Of a stretch of 64,000 nucleotides of DNA, positions 17,069-26,552 are shown piece by piece. Under the pieces are notes generated by a model. That model saw only the letters and a list, made by a program, of their open reading frames with translations, searched no databases and was not told the origin of the DNA. This DNA is from Betaproteobacteria bacterium (GTDB lineage Bacteria; Pseudomonadota; Gammaproteobacteria; Burkholderiales; Usitatibacteraceae). The translations under genes and the position numbers were made by a program. Every line of letters starts with the position of its first letter. The stretch's first letter is position 1. The DNA is taken from assembly GCA_016720855.1 (NCBI GenBank), contig JADKJU010000001.1, positions 1,109,501-1,173,500 on the forward strand, in the 5' to 3' direction.

Positions 17069-18453
17069 ACCGCATCGCCCTCGAGGTGGCCGCAGCCACC
17101 GCCTCTTTGCTCTTGATGTTCCCTTGGGATGCGTGCGCGCAAGGGTCTTCTCTTTTCCTCCTGCGCGTGCAGGGCGAAGGGACCGGGTACGGGGACATCC
17201 GGTCGAACCCCAGTGTCTTGAATTGCGCGGCGAACGCAGGGACGAGCTGCTTCCAGTATGTCAACGCCAACACGACGGTCGTCCTGACCGCGACGCCTCA
17301 CGTCGATTCCGTGTTCGCCGGCTGGAGCGGAGCGTGCTCCGGGACGGGAACGTGCTCCGTGACGATGGATGCCGGAAAGACGGTCACTGCGACCTTCAAT
17401 GCGAAGCCCGGCACGAATTACCTCACGGCCGGCACCCTTCCATCGACGGGCGCTTCCAGGGGCACGATCGTCTCGTCGCCCGCGGGTATCGACTGCGGCG
17501 CCGCCTGCAAGTCGGGCTTCCCAGCCGGGACAACCGTGACGCTGACCGCATTGCCATCGTCGGGATCGACGTTCACGGGCTGGAGCGGGGACTGCGCCGG
17601 AACAGGCGCATGCCAGGTGACGATGACCGGACCGAAAACGGCCTTCGCAACCTTCACGGCGCCTTCCCCTTCCACGGCGAATTACACCTCACTGTGGTGG
17701 AATCCCACGGAATCGGGCTGGGGCGTGAACCTGAATCACCAGGGAAACACGATCTTCGCGACGCTGTTCACCTACGACGCAACGGGAGCGCCGCTCTGGC
17801 TTGTCATGTCGGCAGGAAACCTGCAATCGGGGTCCACGTTCACGGGCGACCTCTACCGCACGACAGGCCCCGCGTTCAACGCGGCTCCCTTCACGCCCCT
17901 CACGGGGGCCAACCTCACGACCGTAGGCACCATGAGTCTCAGCTTCATCGGGGTCGACTCGGGGACGCTCACCTACACGGTAAACGGCGTCACGGTGACA
18001 AAGTTCATCCAGCGGCAGGTGTACGGTTCGCGCGCCGCCAACTGCACGCCCACGACCGCCAGCCGAGCCTCCCTCACGAATTACCAGGACCTCTGGTGGA
18101 ACGCGGCCGAGTCCGGATGGGGCGTGAACGTGACGCACCAGGACAACACGCTCTTCGCCGCGCTCTTCACCTACGACGCGGCCGGGCACGGCCTGTGGCT
18201 CGTGATGTCGGGCGGAGTGCGCCAGGCGGACGGCTCCTATCTCGGGGACCTGTATCAGACCACCGGCCCCCCGTTCAACGCCAATCCCTTCAGGCCCATC
18301 ACGTATCCGGAGAACTTCACGACCGTGGGTTCGATGCGTTTCCGGTTCAGCGACGGGATCAACGGCACGCTGACTTACACCTATAACGGCGTTTCGGTCA
18401 CGAAGGCCATCACGCGGCAGGTGTTCTCCAGCACAAGTCCGGCCTGCACCTAG
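17065..18453 (+). CDS. Secreted protein with two InlB-like repeats and a duplicated WWN-ESGWGVN domain
   Basis: 462 residues from GTG 17065, supported by AGGAGG at 17049-17054 and a signal peptide (MNRIALEVAAATASLLLMF, cleavage near ACA-Q). The longer frame from TTG 16984 would bury the signal. Two Cys-containing InlB-B-like repeats (GWSGACSGTGTC and GWSGDCAGTGAC) are followed by two tandem ~120-residue units. Each unit contains SLWWNPTESGWGVNLNHQG or DLWWNAAESGWGVNVTHQD, then LFTYDA, LWLVMS, GDLY and a terminal TYTVNGV/TYTYNGV strand. I know this unit only as a recurrent betaproteobacterial secreted domain without assigned function. It lacks the WEIVPRR module found in its neighbours. Confidence 0.82.
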   Translation: MNRIALEVAAATASLLLMFPWDACAQGSSLFLLRVQGEGTGYGDIRSNPSVLNCAANAGTSCFQYVNANTTVVLTATPHVDSVFAGWSGACSGTGTCSVTMDAGKTVTATFNAKPGTNYLTAGTLPSTGASRGTIVSSPAGIDCGAACKSGFPAGTTVTLTALPSSGSTFTGWSGDCAGTGACQVTMTGPKTAFATFTAPSPSTANYTSLWWNPTESGWGVNLNHQGNTIFATLFTYDATGAPLWLVMSAGNLQSGSTFTGDLYRTTGPAFNAAPFTPLTGANLTTVGTMSLSFIGVDSGTLTYTVNGVTVTKFIQRQVYGSRAANCTPTTASRASLTNYQDLWWNAAESGWGVNVTHQDNTLFAALFTYDAAGHGLWLVMSGGVRQADGSYLGDLYQTTGPPFNANPFRPITYPENFTTVGSMRFRFSDGINGTLTYTYNGVSVTKAITRQVFSSTSPACT

Positions 18454-18578
18454 GGGAGCGGTTCGCGACCCTAGCGCTTGCCCTGCTTGCGGCCGGGCTG
18501 AATTGCGTTGGCCGGTTCCCCCCCTGTTTATCGTTTACGAAGGAGACAGGGCCTTCCGCCCGATTTGTGAGGTCTCCC

Positions 18579-21500
18579 ATGAGCGCATTCCCCTTGTTGC
18601 TCCGCACCGGCCTGGTTGCCGCAGCATTGGCCAGCGTCTCGCCATTGGCCGTCGCGAATATCGTGCCCACGGCGATCGCGCTGGGGGGCCAGCATTCGTG
18701 CGCCCTCACGACGGACGGCGGGGTGAAATGCTGGGGCTATGACCTCAACGGCCAGCTCGGCGACAACGGCACTCTCAACCAGTTCACGCCGGTGGATGTC
18801 GTCGGCCTCGCGAGCGGCATGGCGGCAATCGCGGCGGGCGAAAACCACTCCTGCGCCGTCACCGACAACGGCGGGATGAAATGCTGGGGAAGGAATTTCC
18901 AGGGGCAACTGGGCAACGGCGGCTCGCTGTTTGACATCCAGTCCACCCCGGTGGATGTGGTCGGCCTCGGGAGCGGCGTCGTGGCAGCCGCTGCAGGCGG
19001 GGACCACACCTGTGCCCTCACCGCGGGCGGCGGGGTGAAGTGCTGGGGACTCAACTCCAACGGCCAGCTCGGCGTTGACTTCGGCGTCCCGGGACTCACG
19101 CCGGGGGATGTCGTCGGCCTCGCGAGCGGTGTGGCGGCGATCGCGGCGGGCGGGAGCCACACCTGCGCACTGACCACGGCGGGCGGCGTGAAGTGCTGGG
19201 GCGCAAACCTCTACGGCCAGCTCGGCGACGACACCACGACCCAGCGGCGCAACCCGGTCGACGTGGTCGGCCTCGCGAGCGGCGTCGCGGCGATCGCGGC
19301 GGGCGGGAGCCACACCTGCGCCCTGACCACGACGGGCGCGGTGAAGTGCTGGGGGAGGAACTGGGCGGGGCAGCTCGGTGACGACAGCGTCACCAACCGG
19401 CGTGTGCCGGTGGATGTCGCGGGGCTCGCGAGCGGCACGGCGGCGATTGCGGCCGGGTTCGCGCACACCTGCGCCCTCACGGCCGGCGGCGGGGTGAAAT
19501 GCTGGGGGAACAACGGCTCCGGCCAGCTGGGCGACGGCGCCGGCTACGACACCCACATGACCCCCAACGATGTGGCTGGGCTGACGAGCGGCATTGCAGC
19601 GATCGCGGCAGGCGCCAATCACGCCTGCGCCCGCGCGACGGCCGGCGATCTCAGGTGCTGGGGGGACAACAACGCGGGCGGGCTCGGCGACGGTCTTGGA
19701 GGTTTTAGCGTCAAGGCGGTCCGTGTTGTCGGGATGACGAACGGGGTGAGCGTGATCGCCACCCATTTCGGCCACAGCTGCGTGGTGACCCGGGCCGGCG
19801 GGGTGAAGTGCTGGGGCTACAACGCCAATGGCCAGCTCGGCGACAACACCATTACCCTTAGGAAGGTCCCGGTCGATGTTGTCGGCCTCGCGAGCGACGC
19901 GGCGGCGATTGCGGCCGGGTTCGCGCACACCTGCGCCCTCTCGACAGGCGGCGGCATGAAGTGCTGGGGGGCAAACTTCAACGGCCAGCTCGGCGACGGC
20001 TACGGCTTCACCGATACCCACGTGCCCGGCGACTTCGTGGAAGGGCTGGACGTCGGCGTCGCGGCGATGGCCGTGGGGGCATACCACACCTGCGCGCTCA
20101 CCACGGGCGGCGGCGTGAAGTGCTGGGGCGCCAACTACGATGGCCAGCTTGGCGACGGACTGTTCCCCAACCGTTTCACGCCAGGGGATGTCACCGGCCT
20201 CACGAGCGGCGTGACGGCCGTCGCGGCGGGCGGGGTCCACAATTGCGCCCTCACGACGGGTGGCGGCGTGAAATGCTGGGGCAACAACACCTACGGCCAG
20301 CTGGGCGACAACAGCACGACCAACCGGACCTTGCCGGTGGACGTCGTCGGGCTTTCGAGCGGCGTGGTCGCGATCGCGATGGGAGAAATTCATAGTTGCG
20401 CACTCACCACGGCCGGCGGGGTGAAATGCTGGGGGCTCAACAACTTCGGCACGCTCGGCGACGGCACCAGCGGCAACAACCGGCTCGTGCCAGTGGACGT
20501 GGTAGGGCTCGCGAGCGGCGTGACGGCCATTACGGGAGGCGCGGAGCATACCTGCGCCCTCGTCGCGGGCGGCGCGATGCAGTGCTGGGGCGCGAATCAC
20601 GCCGGCGCGCTCGGCGATGACACCTTCGGAGAGACCCCGTACCCACCGGGAGCCGTCACGGGAATGGCGAGCGGCGTATTGGCAATGGCGGCCGGTGGAT
20701 TGCATACGTGCGCTCTCGTGGCAGGAGGTGCGGTGAAATGCTGGGGCTACAACCGGGGCGGCCAGGTCGGTGACAACACCATCGAGAACAAGTACGTGCC
20801 GGTGGATGTCTTCGGGCTGAAGAGCGTGCAGTCCATCGCCTTCGCTCCACCCGCCTCGGGCAGCGTCGGGATTCCCGTCAATCTTGCGGCGTCCGCCACG
20901 AGCGGCCTGGCCACCGCGTTCGACAGCTGGACGCCGACCACGTGCACGGTATCGGGCACCACCGTGACGCCGACCGCTGCCGGTCTCTGCGGCGTGCGGG
21001 CGAGCCAGACCGGGGATGCCGGTTACTTCCCGGCGCCGCAGCAGCTTCGATTGATCGTGGTCTCGACGCAGACCAACCCGGCCTTTCCCGACTTCAATGC
21101 GGACGGCAAGCCCGACATCATCTGGTCGAACACGGCCAACGGGGCGACCTACGTCTGGCGCATGAACGGCCCGGCGCTGCTCTCGGATTCCTTCTACGCC
21201 ACGATCGATCCGAGCTGGAAGATCCAGGGCGTGGCCGACTTTAATGGCGACGGACACCCGGACATCGTGTGGAGGAACACCGCCAACGGCGCCTGCTTCG
21301 TCTGGTACACCGTGAACGGGGTCTTCACCGGAACGGACGCGTTCCTCTTCTCGCTGCCGCCCGAGTGGGTGATCCAGGGCGTCGCTGACTTCAACGGCGA
21401 CGGCCACCCCGATTTCCTGATGCGCAACGTGGTGAGCGGCAACGCCTTCGCGTGGTTCTTCAACGACAACGTGGCCATCGGCGACCAGTTCTTCTTCAAC

Positions 21501-21844
21501 GTCGATCCTCGTGGAAGGTAGAAGGCGTTGCCGATCTCAACGCCGACGGCCAGCCCGACCTGCTCTTCCGCAACATGGCCTCGGGCCTGGGCTTCGCGTG
21601 GAACACGCAGTTCGCGGCCGGCACGCTCTCGCTGTCGACCTCGAGCCCGTCGATCTTCGGCATCGACCCGGTGTGGGAGGTGGTGCAACTGGCGGACTGG
21701 AACGGCGACGGCAAGCCCGACCTGCTCTTCCGCAACGCGGCAACGGGCCTCGTGTTCGTCTGGTACCTCGACGGCGTCACGCTCGGCGCATCCGACTACG
21801 TGATCCAGATCGACCCGAGCTGGGAGATCGTGCCGAGAAGGTAA
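18579..21844 (+). pseudogene. RCC1-repeat protein with shared C-terminal module, frameshifted near its end (member 2)
   Basis: The ATG at 18579 (GAGG six bases upstream) opens a signal peptide followed by 14 RCC1-type blades (about 18680-20820), each with a Cys pair in HTCALTTGGGVKCWG-like segments. An Ig-like stretch and the shared module (21085-21841) follow. The first frame ends at 21521 shortly after FFNVDP. The remaining 1.6 module repeats, ending IDPSWEIVPRR, continue in another frame to TAA 21842-21844. The member at 26553 reads GATCCCTCG where this copy reads GATCCTCG, so one C is missing at about 21507. Without the shift the protein would be about 1088 residues. It may be a recent pseudogene, a slippage site or a sequencing error in a C-run. 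Confidence 0.85.
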
Positions 21845-21845
21845 T

Positions 21846-21899
21846 GCCCTCACCCCCGACCCCTCTCCCCAGGGAGAGGGGAGGAAGTTTCGCGATCAC
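21846..21899. repeat. Intergenic repeat with C-rich/G-rich hairpin, copy 1
   Basis: Directly after the stop, CCCCTCTCC (21860-21868) pairs with GGAGAGGGG (21873-21881) around a four-base loop and is followed by AGGAAGTTT and CGCGATCACG. Nearly the same ~54 bp follows the stop of the RCC1 gene at 38679 (copy 2 at 41884). It is probably a factor-independent terminator carried with the duplicated gene ends, or a small dispersed repeat. The rest of the gap to 22097 holds no gene; its last ~100 bp resemble the region upstream of 26553. Confidence 0.65.
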
Positions 21900-22097
21900 G
21901 GGCCGGTTCGCCTGATGCAGATCAACCGGACTGCCCGTTGAAAGGCGGAGCGCGGCTGATCGGCGCGCGCCATCCGTCCGCACCGGAGGCGCGAGCGCTG
22001 ACGCGAAAACCGAATGGCGAATACGGGGAGGGCGCACAATTGTCTTCAGGCAGGGGTTCGGAGCGCCGCTTCGCCCACGATCGGAAGTGACATGACC

Positions 22098-25000
22098 ATG
22101 AAACGCGTGCTCGACTTCTCCTGCCGTTTCCTGGTCACCCTGTCGCTTTGCGGCATCGGCAATGCGCTTGCCCTCGCGCCCGTGCTGATCACCCCGCGCC
22201 TGCCCGGCGCGACGATGGGCGCGCCCTACATCGCCACGCTGATGATCAGCGCGAGCCCGGCGCTGAGCGGTGCATCCGCGACCGGGCTGCCCGCCGGGAT
22301 GACGGCAACCCACGACGGCAACGGCAACCTCCAGATCGGCGGGACGCCCACGGCATCGGGGAATTTCACCGTGGCCGTCGTGGCGACGAATGCGAGCGGA
22401 ACCATCACCCCGTCGGTCGACTTTCACGTGGATCGCTGGGCGGACAATGTACTGACGGTGGCGGGGAGTGCCCTGCACACTTGCGCGTTGGTCGCGGGCG
22501 GGGTGCAATGCTGGGGCTGGAACGATTTCGGCCAGCTCGGCAACAACAGCACGGCCTCGAACTTCGTTCCGGTGATCGCGATCGCCGCGGGGACCGGCGC
22601 GACGGCGGTGGCGGCGGGATATGCCCACACCTGCGCGGTGGTGAACGGCGGCGTGAAGTGCTGGGGCGCGAACTCCGTCGGCCAGCTCGGCAACAACAGC
22701 ACGTTCGATAGTCTCGTTCCGGTGACCGCGATCGCGGCGGGGAGCGGCGTGACCGCGGTGGCGGTGGGCGAAAGCCACACCTGCGCAGTGATCGCGGGCG
22801 GGGTGCAGTGCTGGGGCTACAACATCGACGGCCAGCTCGGCAACAACAGCACGACCGCGAGCACCGTACCGGTAACCGCGATCGCGGCGGGGAGCGGCGT
22901 GACCGCGGTGACGGCGGGCAACAACCACACCTGCGCGGTGGTCGCGGGCGGCGTGCAGTGCTGGGGCGCCAACAACGGCGGCCAGCTCGGCAACAACAGC
23001 ACGACCGCGAGCCCCGTACCGGTAACCGCGATCGCGGCGGGAAGCGGTGCGACGGCAGTGACGGCGAATGCCTTCCACACCTGCGCGGTGGTTGCCGGCG
23101 GGGTGCAGTGCTGGGGATTGAATGCAAACGGCCGTCTGGGCGACGACAGCACGACCGACAGCCCCGTTCCGGTGACCGCGATCGCGGCGGGGAGCGGCGT
23201 GACCGCGGTGGCGGCGGGCGGCCAACACACCTGCGCCGTGGTCGCGGGTGGAGTGCAGTGCTGGGGCGCCAACAACACCGGCCAGCTCGGCAACCACAGC
23301 ACGACCGATAGCCTCGTTCCGGTGACCGCGATCGCGGTGGGGACCGGCGCGACGGCGGTGGCGGCGGGTTCCGGCCACACCTGCGCGGTGGTCGCGGGCG
23401 GGGTGCGGTGCTGGGGCTACAACTTCGACGGCCAACTCGGCAACCACGGCACGACGATCAGCCCCGTTCCGGTGACCACGATCGCGGCGGGGAGCAGCGT
23501 GACGGCGGTGGCGGCGGACATCTTCCACGCCTGCGCGGTGGTCGCGGGCGGGGTCCGGTGCTGGGGCGCGAACTCCGTCGGCCAGCTCGGCAACAACAGC
23601 ACAACCGATAGCGTCGTTCCGGTGACCGCAATCGCGGCAGGCAGCGGCGCGACGGCGGTGGCGGCGGGTGAGGGCCACACCTGCGCGGTGGTTGCGGGCG
23701 GAGTGCAGTGCTGGGGTTCGAATGACAACGGCCGCCTGGGCAACAACAGCACGACCGCGAGCTCCGTACCGGTGACCGCAATTGCGGCGGGGAGCGGGGC
23801 GACGGCGGTAGCGGCGGGCGCCTACCACACTTGCGCCTTGGTCGCGGGCGGGGTGCAGTGCTGGGGTTTGAATGAAAACGGCCGCCTGGGCAACAACAGC
23901 ACGAGCGAAAGCCCCGTTCCGGTGACCGCGATCGCGGCGGGAAGCGGCGCGACGGCAGTGGCGGCGGGTTTCGGCCACACCTGCGCAGCGGTCGCGGGCG
24001 GGGTGCAGTGCTGGGGTGCGAACTCCGTCGGCCAGCTCGGCAACAACAGCACGACCGACAGCCCCGTTCCGGTGATCGCGATCGCCGCGGGGACCGGCGC
24101 GACGGCGGTGGCGGCGGGATATGCCCACACCTGCGCGGTGGCCGCGGGCGGGCTGCAGTGCTGGGGTTCCAACGGCGGCGGCCAGCTCGGCAATGCTGGG
24201 ACGACCGACAGCCTCTTTCCGGTAACCGCGATCGCGACCGGGGGCGGTGCGACGGCGGTGGCGGCGGGCCAGTACCACACCTGTGCGGTGGTCGCGGGCG
24301 GGGTGAAGTGCTGGGGCCTCAACAATACCGGCCAGCTCGGCAACCACAGCACGACCGCGAGCCCCGTACCGGTGACCGCGATCGCGGCGGGAGCCGGTGC
24401 GACGCAAGTTGAGGTGAGTTACCTGCACACCTGCGCGGTGGTCGCGGGCGGGGTGGCATGCTGGGGCTACAACTACAACGGCCAGCTTGGCGATGGCAAT
24501 ACGCATGCCCTGCGCACGATCTTCGCCGCAATTCCCGCGCAGTCGGTGGTCATCGTGGCCAGCAGCGCAACGCCCAGCAGCGCCGGCAGCGCCGTGACCT
24601 TCACTGCAACGGTGTCGGGAAGCGCACCGACGGGGTCGATCCACTTCAAGAGCGACGGCGGGAACCTTCCCGGCTGCGGGGCGGTTGTGCTTTCCTCCGC
24701 CTCCGCGCAGTGCACGGTGATCTTCTCCACGGTGGGCACACGCACGATCACCGCGGAATACGGCGGCGATGCGAACGGGGCCGCCAGCGTCGGCACGCTT
24801 CCGGGAGGGCAGGTGGTGATCGCCCCGACGATCGTGATAACGCCTGCGACGTTGCCGGACGGCACTGTCGGGATCGCCTATCCCACGACCAACCTGGGCG
24901 CGAGCGGGGGAACGGCGCCTTACACGTTCGACGCCACTTCGGGCAGCGGGCCGGGCGGCCTCGACCTCACCGCGGACGGCGTGGTGAGCGGCACTCCCGA

Positions 25001-26384
25001 TTCGGCCGGCACGTTCAACTTCACCTTGACCGCCACCGATGCCTACGGCTTCACCGGCTCTCAGGCGTACGCCCTCACCGTCTCGCTGGCTCCGCAGACG
25101 ATCGTCTTCGGGACCGCGCCTGTCATCACCATCGGCGGTACGGGAACCGTGAGCGCCACGGCGAGTTCGGGCCTCGCGGTCGCCTACTCGGTTGCGCCAG
25201 GTTCCGCGACCGTGTGTTCGGTGAACCCGGGCACCGGCCTCGTCTCGGGCCTCACCGTGGGCTCGTGCACCATCGCGGCCGACCAGACGGGCAACGCCAC
25301 GTTCGGTCCCGCGCCACAGGCCACGCAGACCTTCCCGATATCCGCCCTCGTCAACTCCCTGAGCGTCGGCAAGACGGGCAGCGGGACCGGAACCGTGGCA
25401 TCGACCTCTCCGCTCTCGCCCACGATCAGTTGCGGCGCCACCTGCTCGGCCGACTTCAACGCCGGCGTGGTGGTGGTGCTCCTGGCTACGCCGGATTCGG
25501 GCTCGGCATTCGCCGGCTGGACCGGCTGCGCGGCGCCCTCGGGCAACCAGTGCACGATGACCATGAATGCGCCGGGGTCCGTGACCGCGACCTTCAATCT
25601 CGCGGCCGCCGGCGGCCCCGCGAAGCCCGACTTCAACGCCGACGGCAAGCCCGACATCATCTGGTCGAACACGGCCAACGGCGCCACTTACGTCTGGCGC
25701 ATGAACGGCACCGCCCTGCTCGCGGACTCCTTCTACGCCACCATCGATCCGTCGTGGAAGATCCAGGGCGTCGCCGACTTCAACGGCGACGGACATCCGG
25801 ACATCGTCTGGCGAAACACTGCCAACGGCGCCTGCTACGTCTGGTACACCGTCGACGGGGTGTTCACCGGGACGGATGCGTTCCTCTTCAGCCTGCCGCC
25901 CGAGTGGGTGATCCAGGGTGTTGCGGACTTCAACGCGGACGGCAAGCCCGACTTCCTGATGCGCAACGTGAACTCCGGCAACGCCTTCGCCTGGTTCTTC
26001 AACGACAACCTGCCCATCGGCGACCAGTTCCTGTTCAACATCGACCCGAGCTGGAAGGTCGAGGCGGTGGGCGACATCGACCTGGACGGGCAGCCGGACC
26101 TGCTCTTCCGAAGCATGACGTCGGGCCTCTCATTCGCCTGGTACACGCAGTACGCCGGCAGCGTGCTGAGCTTGGGGGCCTCGAGCCCGATGGTCTACTC
26201 CATCGACCCGGTGTGGGAGGTGGTGCAGCTCGCGGACTGGAACGGCGACGGCAAGCCTGACCTCCTCTTCCGCAACGCGGCTACGGGGCTCGTGTTCGTC
26301 TGGTACCTGGACGGAATCACGCTCGGGGCATCCGACTACGTGATCCAGATCGATCCGAGCTGGGAGATCGTGCCGAGGCGGTAG
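22098..26384 (+). CDS. Giant secreted RCC1-repeat protein with shared C-terminal module (member 3)
   Basis: 1428 residues from ATG 22098 (MKRVLDF...); ATG 22092 and upstream in-frame codons are alternatives, but the ribosome-binding spacing in its twin gene at 26553 favours this one. In order: signal peptide, a putative Ig domain (LPAGMTATHDGNGNLQIGG), 14 RCC1 blades (residues about 118-804) with HTCAVVAGGVQCWG in nearly every blade, an Ig-like repeat (about 815-911), a second putative Ig domain, a T/S-rich beta domain, an InlB-like repeat (GWTGCAAPSGNQC) and the five-repeat module (about 1175-1428) ending IDPSWEIVPRR. No catalytic motif is visible, so it is likely a surface or matrix binding scaffold. 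It is a tandem paralogue of the next gene. Confidence 0.9.
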   Translation: MKRVLDFSCRFLVTLSLCGIGNALALAPVLITPRLPGATMGAPYIATLMISASPALSGASATGLPAGMTATHDGNGNLQIGGTPTASGNFTVAVVATNASGTITPSVDFHVDRWADNVLTVAGSALHTCALVAGGVQCWGWNDFGQLGNNSTASNFVPVIAIAAGTGATAVAAGYAHTCAVVNGGVKCWGANSVGQLGNNSTFDSLVPVTAIAAGSGVTAVAVGESHTCAVIAGGVQCWGYNIDGQLGNNSTTASTVPVTAIAAGSGVTAVTAGNNHTCAVVAGGVQCWGANNGGQLGNNSTTASPVPVTAIAAGSGATAVTANAFHTCAVVAGGVQCWGLNANGRLGDDSTTDSPVPVTAIAAGSGVTAVAAGGQHTCAVVAGGVQCWGANNTGQLGNHSTTDSLVPVTAIAVGTGATAVAAGSGHTCAVVAGGVRCWGYNFDGQLGNHGTTISPVPVTTIAAGSSVTAVAADIFHACAVVAGGVRCWGANSVGQLGNNSTTDSVVPVTAIAAGSGATAVAAGEGHTCAVVAGGVQCWGSNDNGRLGNNSTTASSVPVTAIAAGSGATAVAAGAYHTCALVAGGVQCWGLNENGRLGNNSTSESPVPVTAIAAGSGATAVAAGFGHTCAAVAGGVQCWGANSVGQLGNNSTTDSPVPVIAIAAGTGATAVAAGYAHTCAVAAGGLQCWGSNGGGQLGNAGTTDSLFPVTAIATGGGATAVAAGQYHTCAVVAGGVKCWGLNNTGQLGNHSTTASPVPVTAIAAGAGATQVEVSYLHTCAVVAGGVACWGYNYNGQLGDGNTHALRTIFAAIPAQSVVIVASSATPSSAGSAVTFTATVSGSAPTGSIHFKSDGGNLPGCGAVVLSSASAQCTVIFSTVGTRTITAEYGGDANGAASVGTLPGGQVVIAPTIVITPATLPDGTVGIAYPTTNLGASGGTAPYTFDATSGSGPGGLDLTADGVVSGTPDSAGTFNFTLTATDAYGFTGSQAYALTVSLAPQTIVFGTAPVITIGGTGTVSATASSGLAVAYSVAPGSATVCSVNPGTGLVSGLTVGSCTIAADQTGNATFGPAPQATQTFPISALVNSLSVGKTGSGTGTVASTSPLSPTISCGATCSADFNAGVVVVLLATPDSGSAFAGWTGCAAPSGNQCTMTMNAPGSVTATFNLAAAGGPAKPDFNADGKPDIIWSNTANGATYVWRMNGTALLADSFYATIDPSWKIQGVADFNGDGHPDIVWRNTANGACYVWYTVDGVFTGTDAFLFSLPPEWVIQGVADFNADGKPDFLMRNVNSGNAFAWFFNDNLPIGDQFLFNIDPSWKVEAVGDIDLDGQPDLLFRSMTSGLSFAWYTQYAGSVLSLGASSPMVYSIDPVWEVVQLADWNGDGKPDLLFRNAATGLVFVWYLDGITLGASDYVIQIDPSWEIVPRR
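22446..24545 (+). repeat. Tandem 150-bp coding repeat, 14 units without indels
   Basis: The CACACCTGC-like core recurs at 22476, 22626, 22776 and so on to 24426 at exact 150-bp steps, giving 14 units of 50 codons each that encode one RCC1 blade. Several neighbouring units are nearly identical at DNA level, as in recent duplication or homogenisation. The unit edges given are nominal. Confidence 0.85.
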
Positions 26385-26411
26385 CCGGCGACCCGGCAGG
26401 CCAGGGCGAAA

Positions 26412-26431
26412 CGGCAGCCGAGCGGCTGCCG
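26412..26431. terminator. Hairpin after the member-3 gene
   Basis: CGGCAGCC (26412-26419) pairs perfectly with GGCTGCCG (26424-26431) around GAGC, 28 bp after the stop. No U-run follows, so it would act as a Rho-assisted or weak terminator. Confidence 0.4.
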
Positions 26432-26552
26432 TGGCTGCGCCCGTCGCGAGCGCGGACGCGAATGGCGAATGGCGAACACCGGAAAGGCCCATGATGTGCT
26501 TCGGGCAGGGGCTCGGAACGCCGGCTCGCCCACGATCGGAAGGGACATGACC

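Noticed and set aside
21777..25796. 1339-codon open frame on the minus strand opposite the RCC1 genes
   Set aside because: It mirrors the high-GC repetitive coding strand, consists of Arg/His/Ala-rich repeats with no domain, and lies antisense to a clear gene with signal peptide and known repeats.
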